A DNA stretch of 64,000 bases from Lachnospiraceae bacterium Zagget3 (GTDB lineage Bacteria > Bacillota_A > Clostridia > Lachnospirales > Lachnospiraceae): assembly GCA_001941025.1 (NCBI GenBank), contig MSHE01000032.1:62001-126000 (forward strand), in the 5' to 3' direction. The position numbers and the translations under genes were made by a program. This document shows positions 27,522-36,066 of the stretch, one piece after another. The notes under the pieces are model-generated. The model was given only the letters and a program-made list of their open reading frames with translations. It did no database searches and was not told the origin of the DNA. Each line of letters starts with the position of its first letter. Position 1 is the first letter of the stretch.

Positions 27522-28961
27522 TTACGCCGCCTGCTCTCCTTCGAGAACAGGCGGTTTTTTACTGCGGAAACGTTTGCTCGTACTCCACAATCCCATCACA
27601 AGCAAAGCGATATCCGTCAGCATCATCCCGAAAAATGCCATGTTGACCCCGTGCATCATCGAGGGGGACGGGACGGACATATCGGCGCCGAAGTTCGCCG
27701 CCGTGATCGTCATGACCGCCACCCAGATCGCCGTGCCAAGCGAACCCGAGATCGTGCGAAGCGATGTGAGCAGCGCCGTGGCGTGTGATGTCTTCTCCAG
27801 GCTCACCGTACTGGCGCCCCAGGTGACAAGCGGCATGAGCAGACAGGAGGTCGCGACATTCCGAACGATATTCAGTACAATGGCCGCCCACAGACCGGTG
27901 TCAACCGTGATCGGGATCATCAGGGCGTTGCTGATCAGCAGCCCGATCGATCCGGCCAGGAACAGCACCCGAATCCCCAGTCTGTCGTAGATCCTGCCCG
28001 CGAAGGGACTGACAACGGCAGCGCACAGGGATCCGGGCAGCGTTAGGAGTCCGGCTAGCGTAGCGGATTGGCCGAGCGCCTGCTGGACATAGAGCGGCAG
28101 GATCACCGTCCCGCCATAAACATTCAGGTATAGGAGCATACTGCCGATCACACTGACGGCATAATCCCTGTTCCGCAGGATGCCGACATCCAAAAACGGC
28201 TTATCCAGATGCAGCTGCCGCGTGGAAAAGATCGCGGCGAACACGATCCCGACAATGAGCGGCACGAGGACCATCGCGCTTTTGACCGTATAGGTCCCGA
28301 TATTGCCGATGCCGAACGTGATGCCGCCGAAGGCGAGCGCACTCATGACAAACGAAGAAATATCAAACTTCTTCTTCTCCGTATCCAGCACATCCGCCAT
28401 GACAAGCAGACAATAGATGAAGGAGATGATCATAATGATCATCGACAAAAAGAAGATCATCCGCCAGCCGACCGAGTCGACAAGCAGCCCCGCGAGCGTC
28501 GGCGCGATCACCGGCGCGGCACCGATGGAGAGGCCGTACCACCCCATCGCGGTTCCCTTTCGCTCCGCCGGGAAGATCGACAGGATGATCACCTGTGCCA
28601 TGGAGGTCAGCATACCGCCGCCGCAGGCCTGGACAACACGGCCGAACATCATCATCGCGAAGTTGACAGACAATCCCGAGATCAAAAGTCCGATGATAAA
28701 AAGGAGAATCGCACCGGCGTAGAGCCGCTTCGTACGAAACCGCGTGATCAAAAACGCGGAGAGCGGCATGACGATCGCCATTACGAGCGAATAGCCGCTG
28801 GTCAGCCACTGCCCCGTCGTGACCGGGACGCCCAGATCCTCCGTGATGGGCAGCATGGCCGTGGTAAGCGCCGTCGCAAGCAGGGACGACGCGACACAGC
28901 TGATCACGATATTGATAAAGATTAAAATTCTCTTCCGGTCGGAAACGACGGTTTTTTCCAA
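27522..28961 (-). CDS. MFS multidrug exporter, DHA2 (EmrB/QacA) family
   Basis: The product is 479 aa with about 14 transmembrane helices, the DHA2 hallmark. It starts at TTG 28961 behind GGGAGG. The helix 1-2 region TAMLPITEDLGVPVTTGQWLTSGYSLVMAIVMPLSAFL and the following RFRTKR loop are typical. The antiporter motif C-like segment GLSIGAAPVIAPTLAGLLVDSVGWR lies about residues 145-170. It would export drugs or metabolites by proton antiport; the substrate is unknown. It is convergent with the methyltransferase, whose terminator lies inside the last codons of this gene. It is divergent from htpG across a 225-bp gap. Confidence 0.9.
   Translation of the reverse strand: MEKTVVSDRKRILIFINIVISCVASSLLATALTTAMLPITEDLGVPVTTGQWLTSGYSLVMAIVMPLSAFLITRFRTKRLYAGAILLFIIGLLISGLSVNFAMMMFGRVVQACGGGMLTSMAQVIILSIFPAERKGTAMGWYGLSIGAAPVIAPTLAGLLVDSVGWRMIFFLSMIIMIISFIYCLLVMADVLDTEKKKFDISSFVMSALAFGGITFGIGNIGTYTVKSAMVLVPLIVGIVFAAIFSTRQLHLDKPFLDVGILRNRDYAVSVIGSMLLYLNVYGGTVILPLYVQQALGQSATLAGLLTLPGSLCAAVVSPFAGRIYDRLGIRVLFLAGSIGLLISNALMIPITVDTGLWAAIVLNIVRNVATSCLLMPLVTWGASTVSLEKTSHATALLTSLRTISGSLGTAIWVAVMTITAANFGADMSVPSPSMMHGVNMAFFGMMLTDIALLVMGLWSTSKRFRSKKPPVLEGEQAA
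27527..27560 (+). terminator. Terminator after the methyltransferase gene, inside the MFS 3' coding end
   Basis: Stem CCGCCTG (27527-27533) with CAGGCGG (27548-27554), then TTTTTT. The same bases encode the PPVLEGEQA end of the convergent transporter. Confidence 0.75.
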
Positions 28962-29063
28962 AACAAACCTCCCTGGTAACGCTGATACTTCTTAAATGTA
29001 ATACCACTATTCCTTTTAGATTGCAAGGAGTGCAGATCGAGTACAGATAAGTATTATTTGTTG

Positions 29064-29090
29064 TTAGCACTCTTTTTAAAAGAGTGCTAA
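29064..29090 (+). promoter_or_regulatory. CIRCE operator (HrcA-binding) upstream of htpG
   Basis: Perfect TTAGCACTC (29064-29072), 9-bp spacer, GAGTGCTAA (29082-29090): the canonical CIRCE inverted repeat bound by the HrcA repressor. It ends 7 bp before the -35 box of the htpG promoter. Confidence 0.95.
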
Positions 29091-29097
29091 ATTTCTA

Positions 29098-29126
29098 TTG
29101 ACTTTTGCCAACTGCGGCCTTATACT
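29098..29126 (+). promoter_or_regulatory. Sigma-A promoter of htpG
   Basis: TTGACT (29098-29103), 17-bp spacer, TATACT (29121-29126), about 60 bp before the htpG start codon. Confidence 0.85.
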
Positions 29127-29186
29127 GATTTCGGTAGGTAAAAACCGCAATAAAATATAATTTTTTATATAAGGAGTGAACAAACT

Positions 29187-31370
29187 ATGGCAACAAAGCA
29201 AGGAAGTCTTACAATCAACAGTGAAAACATTTTCCCGATCATCAAGAAATGGCTCTATTCCGACCGGGATATCTTTTATCGCGAGATGATCTCCAACGCA
29301 TGTGACGCGATCACAAAGTTAAAAAAGCTCGACATTATGGGTGAATACGCGCTTCCGGACGATTATGAGGCGAAAGTGGAGGTCCGCGTGAACCCGACGG
29401 ACAAGACGATCAAAGTGATCGACAACGGGCTCGGCATGACAGAGGACGAACTGGATGAATACATCAACCAGATCGCGTTCTCCGGCGCGGCGGATTTTCT
29501 GGAGAAATACAAGGACAAGGCCAACGACGACCAGATCATCGGTCACTTCGGCCTTGGCTTCTACTCCGCCTTTATGGTGGCGGATGAGGTCCACATCGAT
29601 ACCCTCTCCTGGCAAAAAGATTCCAAGCCGGTCCACTGGGCCTGTGACGGCGGCACGGAGTTTGAGATGGGCGACGGCGACCGCGACACCGTGGGCACCA
29701 CGATCACGCTCTTTTTAAACGAGGACTGCCTCGAGTTCTGCAACGAGTACCGGGCACGGGAAGTGCTGACGAAATACTGCTCGTTCATGCCGATCCCGAT
29801 CTACCTCGTCAACGAGACGGCCGAGCCGCAGTACGAGACGATCCTGCCCGAGGAGAAAACCGACAAGGATGTCGTCGTCGAGACGGTCGTCGAAGAGGCG
29901 AAAATGGAGGAGCGGGAAAACGAGAATGGAGAGAAGGAATTTGTCGAGGTATCACCGAAAACCGAAAAGTTAAAGATCGAAAAGCGACCGGTGCCGATAA
30001 ACGACATCCATCCGCTCTGGTCCAAACAGCCCGGCGACTGCACCGACGAAGAATATAAGGAATTCTACCGCAAGGTGTTTAAGGATTACAAGGAGCCTTT
30101 ATTCTGGATCCATCTGAACATGGACTATCCGTTCAACTTAAAAGGAATCCTCTACTTCCCGAAGATCAACACAGAGTATGACTCCATCGAGGGTGTTATC
30201 AAGCTCTACAACAATCAGGTATTTATCGCGGACAACATCAAAGAGGTCATTCCGGAGTTTCTGATGCTCTTAAAAGGCGTCATCGACTGCCCGGACCTGC
30301 CTCTGAACGTATCGCGAAGCGCGCTGCAGAATGACGGCTTTGTTCAGAAGATCTCCGAGTACATCACCCGCAAAGTCGCGGACAAGCTGATCGGCATGTG
30401 CAAGACCGAGAAGGAAGACTACGAGAAATATTGGGATGATATCAGCCCGTTTATCAAATACGGCTGTTTAAAGGACGAGAAATTCTGTGACCGGATGAAC
30501 GATTACATCCTGTTCAAGGACATCTACGGCAAATATCTGACCCTTCCCGAACTGCTCGCGGAAGAGGAGGAAAAAGAGGAAGAATCGAAAGAAGAAGCGG
30601 CGGCTGAAGAACCCGAATCCGTGGACGAAGACGCGGATGCCGCGTCCGAAGAGAAAGAAGCCGTTACGGAAGAAACGGTGGAGGCAGCCGAAGAAGCCGA
30701 GCCTGCTGAGGAAGACGAGGAAGACGAAGGAGACGACTACGAAGAGTATGAGGATAAGCGTGAGACCGTCTACTATGTTACCGATCTGAACCAGCAGAGC
30801 CAGTACATCCGCATGTTCAAGGAATATGAGATGGACGCGGTAATCCTGGACCACGCGATCGACACCTCGTTTATCACGCAGCTGGAGCAGCGCAACGAGA
30901 ACTATAAGTTCATGCGGATCGACGCGGACGTGACGGACGCTCTCAAGGAGGATGTCTCCGAAGAGGATCTGAAAGACGCGCAGGATTCGCTGACCAAGAC
31001 CTTCCGCGACGCGCTCGGCAAAGAAAACCTGGATGTAAAAGTGGAAAAATTAAAAGACACATCCGTCGCTTCCGTCATCACGCTCTCCGAGGAGGGCCGG
31101 CGCATGCAGGATATGATGAAAGTCTACAACATGGATGGACTGGATCCGTCCATGTTCAGCGGCGATGAGACACTCACCTTAAACGTGAGCAACCCGCTGG
31201 TCACATATATTTTAGATCATGGGGACGACGAGCACGTGCCGATGTTCTGCAAGCAGCTCTACGATCTGGCCAAGCTGTCAAACCAGCCGCTCGCGCCGGA
31301 GGACATGACGGCATTCGTGAACCGCAGCAATGAGATCATGTTGGTTATGAGCGGGGCCGAAAGCAAGTAA
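29187..31370 (+). CDS. htpG: Molecular chaperone HtpG (Hsp90)
   Basis: This is a bacterial Hsp90 ATPase chaperone of 727 aa, about 100 residues longer than E. coli HtpG. The N-terminal GHKL ATPase shows ISNACDAITKLKKLD (usually NASDA), VIDNGLGMTEDEL and HFGLGFYSAFMVAD. A charged linker lies at residues 232-270. The middle domain carries PLNVSRSALQNDG. An extreme acidic block of about 68 residues (roughly 457-524, mostly Glu/Asp/Ala) sits between middle and C-terminal domains and explains the extra length. Start at 29187 behind AAGGAG. The CIRCE operator indicates HrcA heat-shock control. Confidence 0.96.
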   Translation: MATKQGSLTINSENIFPIIKKWLYSDRDIFYREMISNACDAITKLKKLDIMGEYALPDDYEAKVEVRVNPTDKTIKVIDNGLGMTEDELDEYINQIAFSGAADFLEKYKDKANDDQIIGHFGLGFYSAFMVADEVHIDTLSWQKDSKPVHWACDGGTEFEMGDGDRDTVGTTITLFLNEDCLEFCNEYRAREVLTKYCSFMPIPIYLVNETAEPQYETILPEEKTDKDVVVETVVEEAKMEERENENGEKEFVEVSPKTEKLKIEKRPVPINDIHPLWSKQPGDCTDEEYKEFYRKVFKDYKEPLFWIHLNMDYPFNLKGILYFPKINTEYDSIEGVIKLYNNQVFIADNIKEVIPEFLMLLKGVIDCPDLPLNVSRSALQNDGFVQKISEYITRKVADKLIGMCKTEKEDYEKYWDDISPFIKYGCLKDEKFCDRMNDYILFKDIYGKYLTLPELLAEEEEKEEESKEEAAAEEPESVDEDADAASEEKEAVTEETVEAAEEAEPAEEDEEDEGDDYEEYEDKRETVYYVTDLNQQSQYIRMFKEYEMDAVILDHAIDTSFITQLEQRNENYKFMRIDADVTDALKEDVSEEDLKDAQDSLTKTFRDALGKENLDVKVEKLKDTSVASVITLSEEGRRMQDMMKVYNMDGLDPSMFSGDETLTLNVSNPLVTYILDHGDDEHVPMFCKQLYDLAKLSNQPLAPEDMTAFVNRSNEIMLVMSGAESK

Positions 31371-31396
31371 TAGAACGTCATCTTTTAAAATTAAAT

Positions 31397-31427
31397 CAGG
31401 GGGCCAACACGGCCCCCTGTATTTTTA
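31397..31427 (+). terminator. Terminator of htpG
   Basis: Perfect 9-bp stem CAGGGGGCC (31397-31405) with GGCCCCCTG (31411-31419), loop AACAC, followed by TATTTTTA. Possibly also serves the convergent gene at 31446. Confidence 0.9.
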
Positions 31428-31445
31428 TACTGCAATCCGGCGCGG

Positions 31446-31709
31446 TCATGCCAGCACCACAAGATATCTCCCATCCGGCAGCGCAAAGACCTCCTCGGCC
31501 TCAAGCAGTTCCTCGTTCGACATGCCGGAGATATCCGCGCCGGCATCATCGAAGCATTCCCGCACCCCCTTCGCGTTGGCGCATACGACCGCCAGACAGA
31601 TCTCCAAAAATTCCGCGGCCTCTTCCGGCGTCTCCGCGACGATCTCCGGAAAGAGCTGCAGCTGCTTCTCTAAAAATGTCTGAATGCAGACGTCATCATA
31701 CCCGTTCAT
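31446..31709 (-). CDS. Small acidic protein of unknown function
   Basis: I do not recognise this 87-aa acidic protein. It starts MNGYDDVCIQTFLEKQ, is mostly predicted helical (ETPEEAAEFLEICLAVVCANAKGVRECFDDAG) and ends in a short strand-like segment GRYLVVLA. There are three Cys without a spacing that suggests metal binding. It has no signal peptide or membrane helix. It lies 12 bp downstream of maf on the same strand, so it is probably co-transcribed. Reading-frame quality and spacing support a real gene, but no function is inferred. Confidence 0.6.
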   Translation of the reverse strand: MNGYDDVCIQTFLEKQLQLFPEIVAETPEEAAEFLEICLAVVCANAKGVRECFDDAGADISGMSNEELLEAEEVFALPDGRYLVVLA

Positions 31710-31721
31710 GCAAATTCCTCT

Positions 31722-32366
31722 TTATACTTTTATGATCCGAAGCGACTTCAACTCCTGATACAACCGCGACAAAGGCAACCCGACCACGTTGTTGAAATCG
31801 CCGTTGATCGCTTTCACAAACTTCCCGTAAATGCTCTGAATTCCATACGCGCCCGCCTTGTCCATCGGGTCGCCGCTCGCGATGTAATCCGCGATCTCCT
31901 CTCCTTTCATCGGATAAAGCGTCACTTCCGTACGCTCATAAAAGGTATATGGCATCGAACGGCCATCCGGCTTCACGTACAGCAGGCAGACCCCGGTGTA
32001 GACCTCGTGCGTCGTGCCGGCAAGGTCGGTCAGCATCCGAAACGCATCCATTTTATCGCGCGGCTTCCCGTAAATGATCCCGCGAAGCACAACAATCGTG
32101 TCGGCTCCGATAATCAATGTATCATCCGCGCCAAACGGCGAGTACTCTCCGGCATCATCCGTTTTGGATTGTTCCGAGCCGCCTGCGCTGCACTCCTGCT
32201 CCGCGACGGCCGCCGCTTTTGCAGAAGCCAGTTCGATCGCGATCTCACTCATGTCTTCCTTTGTGATGACTTCCTCCACTTCGGAGGGAACTACATCAAA
32301 CTCCGGCAGAATCTCTGATAACAGTTCCTTGCGCCGCGGGGACGCAGATGCCAGGATAATCCTCAT
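31722..32366 (-). CDS. maf: Maf-family nucleoside triphosphate pyrophosphatase
   Basis: This is a house-cleaning NTP pyrophosphatase that hydrolyses non-canonical or excess nucleotides (dTTP/UTP/pseudo-UTP in relatives); in Gram-positives it is linked to septum control. The product is 214 aa. It has the N-terminal SASPRRKELL, the catalytic Asp in IGADTIVVL, and GKPRDKMDAFRML and AGAYGIQSIYGKFV. An insert of about 25 residues at 58-82 (SAGGSEQSKTDDAGEYSPFG) makes it longer than the usual 190 aa. It is followed by the unknown small gene; addA lies 58 bp upstream. Confidence 0.93.
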   Translation of the reverse strand: MRIILASASPRRKELLSEILPEFDVVPSEVEEVITKEDMSEIAIELASAKAAAVAEQECSAGGSEQSKTDDAGEYSPFGADDTLIIGADTIVVLRGIIYGKPRDKMDAFRMLTDLAGTTHEVYTGVCLLYVKPDGRSMPYTFYERTEVTLYPMKGEEIADYIASGDPMDKAGAYGIQSIYGKFVKAINGDFNNVVGLPLSRLYQELKSLRIIKV

Positions 32367-32424
32367 ATCCGTTTCCTTTCCGTGATTCTCATCTCAAGTT
32401 CCTTTGTTTTAGAATCCATCCCCA

Positions 32425-35400
32425 TTATACACCCTCCGACGCCGTTATGCGACCCTCAATCGGAACCGGGATCATCGTATCCAGACAGAAGGAATAGATC
32501 AGCACTTCTTTCACTTGCTTGGGGGAGAATCTGCGGTCAAGCGCATCCGCGTAAAGCAGAAGCTGCGTCTGGTACCTCGCGATGAGTTCTTCCGGCCGCG
32601 TGACGCGATCGGTCTTGTAATCCAGCAAAACAATTCCGTCGTCCTCTTCCCAAAAAGCATCTATGATACCCTGAATGAGGACATTCTCATCCTCGCCCGC
32701 TCCCGGCTCCACCTGTTCGGCCGGCACCAGGAGGACAAATGGCTGCTCCCTTACGAACATGCCCCGTCCGGCCGCCGCGCGCATCCGTTCCGCCTCACCG
32801 GTCATGAGAAACCGGGCGATCTGCTCCGGCGAGACGAGGTCCGCCTCGCTTTGTTCCATGCGCCCCGCGCTGCAGAGCGACTCCATTTCCCCACGGATCC
32901 AGTCCACCGCTTCGTCGGACGAGGCAAACGCCGGCATCCCGGAAAAAGGCAGGCACTCCAGCAGACGGTGAAACGCCGTTCCGCGAAGGGCCCCGACATT
33001 CTCCTCCCGGTCCTTAACAAACTTCGGAATGTATGGGATCGGGTTCTCCTGCGGAAACCATTCCGCTCCGTCCTCTTCCGCGTCCAGAATCTCCTTTGCG
33101 TCATCCATGGCCCGGTGTTTGATCTCCGAGACGGACAGTTTCTGTTTCATTCCGGTTTGCGGATAGGGATAGGTCCAGGAAAAGCGATCCGAGAGATCCG
33201 ACAGAACGGTTTCGTCGACCTCCTCCAACTGCGCGAGCAGTGCTTCCCGCCGCGCGGCTGTCTGCGTCACCCGGTCGTCATTCTCTGCCACAGCCTCCTG
33301 GGGTGTCGCGGTCCGAACCTTAACGGAGCCGTCCCGAACAAGTGCGGGCAGCACCCAGTCAAAGGCATACTGCGCATCCATGCGATCAGAAAAGTTCAGC
33401 TTCCCGGCGGACGATTTTTCCTCCGTGGCCGACAGGTACCCTTTTGCAGGGACTCCTGTCATCACAAGCTTGTCCCTTGCGCGCGTCAGCGCGACATAGA
33501 GCACGCGCAGCTCCTCGCCAAGGTTCTCTTTTTTCATCTCAAGTGAAAACGCGCGATGGATCAGCGTATCCTTTTTCACACGCCGGACCGGGTCGAAATA
33601 TTTCAATGCGACGCCATAGGAGGGATGAAAGATCATGGTTTTCGACGCGTCCGTCAGATTGATCTTTTTTCCCATCCCTGCCACGAAAACAATTGGAAAT
33701 TCCAGACCTTTGCTCTTGTGGATCGTCATTAAACGCACCGCGTTTTCCTGTTCGCTTACCGTCTCCGGCTCGCCCAGATCCAGATCATATTTATTCATAT
33801 GATCGATGTAACGAATAAAATGATACAACCCGTGATAACTTGTCTTTTCAAAAGCGGCCGCTTTTTCTATAAGCATATCCAGATTTGCTCTGCGCTGTTC
33901 TCCGGCCGGAAGCGCCGCAGCCCAGTCACGGTATCCGGTTTCCTCATAGATATCCTGAATGAGCGTGTGAATCGGCGTATAGGGAACGCGCGCGCGAAAA
34001 CCGGAGAGCCAGTTCCAAAACGCGGCGGTCTTCAAGGCGAGCGGGCTTTGCTCATCAGGCGCCGTCTCCGCCTGCGCTGCCATCCGCATAACACAGGCAT
34101 AAAACGGAGCCCCCTCATCGGAGGCCTTGATCCGTGCCATCTCCTCGTCGGTAAAACAACCGATCGGAGACCGCATAAGAGCCGCAAGTGGAATATCCTG
34201 CATCGGATTGTCAAGAACGCGCAGCATCGACAAAATCACCCGCACCTCCCGGGCCTCAAAATAGCCGGTCTGTGAAAACACATGCAGCGGCACGCCCTCC
34301 TGTTCAAACGCGGTTACAAACTCCTGCGTCCGGTTTAATAACGACCGCATAAGAATCGCGACATCCCGATATTCATACTGCGGCATCTCTTCTTCGATCA
34401 TCGCGCGGATACGGCGGGCGATCACACTTGCCTCCGTAAGGGTCGAGTCTTCTCCCTCCTGCTTTTCGACAAGGATGCACTCAGAGCAAAGACGCGCGTC
34501 CTCTTGACATTTCCTGCCCGGATACAGAGCGGCCGCCTCGTCATACTCCACGTTGCCCAGATCCCGTCCCATGATACGAAAGAAAATTTCGTTTACCGTT
34601 TCAATCACTTCCGGCGTGCTCCGAAAATTTTGATGCAGGTCAATTCTCTGGGTCACATCCTCCGAGGCGGAGAAGGACTCGTATTTTCCCACAAAGAGTT
34701 CCGGGCGCGCCTGGCGGAATCGATAGATGCTCTGTTTCACATCTCCCACCATAAAGAAGTTTTCCCTGCCCTCCGGAATGCCGGAGACCGCCGTGAGGAT
34801 GGCCTCCTGCAGGTAATTGCTGTCCTGATACTCATCAACCATCACTTCCCGGAATTTCCCGCGGTACTCTTCTGCCGTCTCCGTCGGCTCCTTCGTTTCG
34901 GGATCAACAAGGATCTGCAGCGCAAAATGCGCGATATCCGAATAATCCACGATGTTTCGTTTTGCTTTTTCCGAAGCGAAACGCGCGGCAAATGCCTTTG
35001 TCAGGGCAATCAGGCTTTTCACCATGCTGCCGGTCGCATGGAGGTCGGAGAGCTGCTCCTCCGGGTCCTCGGGAAGCACGTATTTCTTCAACTCCTCCTC
35101 CTGCTTCTTCGTCCAATCGCGGGCATCCCGGACGCTGTTTTTCTGTTCCTCGGTCGCATGGATCTGATTAGAATTCGGAAGCCTCTCAAAATCGATCGAA
35201 AAAAGTGCCTCCTTCCAGTCGGACAAATGCGCGCAGGCAGAAAGCGGCCGGATCTGCGCAAGGTCGTCATCTAAAACTTCCGCGTATTCCCGCGGAAGAT
35301 CCGGTCCGCAAATCGCGGCCTCGTCTTTCTCACAGCGCGCGGCGAGTTCTTCGGCACGCATATGAAGATAAGAGAGGAGGTTTCGCACCCACTTCTTTTC

Positions 35401-36066
35401 TTCCAATTCGGAAAGATCCGCGGCGTCATACTGCCCGGCGCAGGCGTCCAGCCACTCATCGGGCCAGGGATAGCTCTGCGAATAGTCGTAGAGTCTCTGC
35501 ATCATGTCACGGATTTCCCTGTCGTCCTTCGCGCCCGCATACCCGTCTATAAAGCGAAGGATTTCCGGGTCTTGTTCCGCATAGGCCTCCTCAAGTACCG
35601 CATCATAAACCTCCTCCATCAGAAGCTGCTTCTCGACTTCGTCCGCGAACCGAAAGCCCGGCTCAATCCCGATGCGGTGAAAATGATTCGAAACCACATC
35701 CAGACAAAAGCTGTCAATCGTCGATATCTGCGCGTTATGAACGAGCGCGATCTGCCGCTGCAGATGCGTATCGGTTGGATGCGCTTCCGCCTCTTTTGTA
35801 ACGGCGTCAAGCAGCCGTTCCCGCATCTCTGCCGCGGCAGCCTTCGTAAATGTTACAACAAGAAGCTCGTCCACATCGATCGGCGGCTCTCCGGACGTGA
35901 TGAGAGAAAGGATCCGCTCGACGAGCACTGCTGTCTTGCCGCTTCCCGCGGCCGCGGAGACGAGAAGGCTCCGATTCCGCGCGTTGATCACCCGCTGCTG
36001 TTCCTCTGTCCAGGAGGGCTCGGATTCCCGGTTCTCAGTTGTCTTTTCCTGCGTCAGTTCCGGCAT
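32425..36066 (-). CDS. addA: ATP-dependent helicase/nuclease subunit A
   Basis: AddA is the UvrD-like helicase and 3'-strand nuclease of AddAB, which resects double-strand breaks to load RecA. The product is 1213 aa. Walker A is SAAAGSGKTAVLVERIL (about residues 35-51). Helicase motifs include EMRERLLDAV, VDEYQDSN (motif II), GDVKQSIYRFRQARPELF and VRLMTIHKSKGLEFPIV. The C-terminal RecB-like nuclease shows ALRGTAFHRLLECLPF and GIIDAFWEED--VLLDYKTDR (catalytic Asp/Lys). It overlaps addB by 32 bp, so translation is coupled. Confidence 0.96.
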   Translation of the reverse strand: MPELTQEKTTENRESEPSWTEEQQRVINARNRSLLVSAAAGSGKTAVLVERILSLITSGEPPIDVDELLVVTFTKAAAAEMRERLLDAVTKEAEAHPTDTHLQRQIALVHNAQISTIDSFCLDVVSNHFHRIGIEPGFRFADEVEKQLLMEEVYDAVLEEAYAEQDPEILRFIDGYAGAKDDREIRDMMQRLYDYSQSYPWPDEWLDACAGQYDAADLSELEEKKWVRNLLSYLHMRAEELAARCEKDEAAICGPDLPREYAEVLDDDLAQIRPLSACAHLSDWKEALFSIDFERLPNSNQIHATEEQKNSVRDARDWTKKQEEELKKYVLPEDPEEQLSDLHATGSMVKSLIALTKAFAARFASEKAKRNIVDYSDIAHFALQILVDPETKEPTETAEEYRGKFREVMVDEYQDSNYLQEAILTAVSGIPEGRENFFMVGDVKQSIYRFRQARPELFVGKYESFSASEDVTQRIDLHQNFRSTPEVIETVNEIFFRIMGRDLGNVEYDEAAALYPGRKCQEDARLCSECILVEKQEGEDSTLTEASVIARRIRAMIEEEMPQYEYRDVAILMRSLLNRTQEFVTAFEQEGVPLHVFSQTGYFEAREVRVILSMLRVLDNPMQDIPLAALMRSPIGCFTDEEMARIKASDEGAPFYACVMRMAAQAETAPDEQSPLALKTAAFWNWLSGFRARVPYTPIHTLIQDIYEETGYRDWAAALPAGEQRRANLDMLIEKAAAFEKTSYHGLYHFIRYIDHMNKYDLDLGEPETVSEQENAVRLMTIHKSKGLEFPIVFVAGMGKKINLTDASKTMIFHPSYGVALKYFDPVRRVKKDTLIHRAFSLEMKKENLGEELRVLYVALTRARDKLVMTGVPAKGYLSATEEKSSAGKLNFSDRMDAQYAFDWVLPALVRDGSVKVRTATPQEAVAENDDRVTQTAARREALLAQLEEVDETVLSDLSDRFSWTYPYPQTGMKQKLSVSEIKHRAMDDAKEILDAEEDGAEWFPQENPIPYIPKFVKDREENVGALRGTAFHRLLECLPFSGMPAFASSDEAVDWIRGEMESLCSAGRMEQSEADLVSPEQIARFLMTGEAERMRAAAGRGMFVREQPFVLLVPAEQVEPGAGEDENVLIQGIIDAFWEEDDGIVLLDYKTDRVTRPEELIARYQTQLLLYADALDRRFSPKQVKEVLIYSFCLDTMIPVPIEGRITASEGV

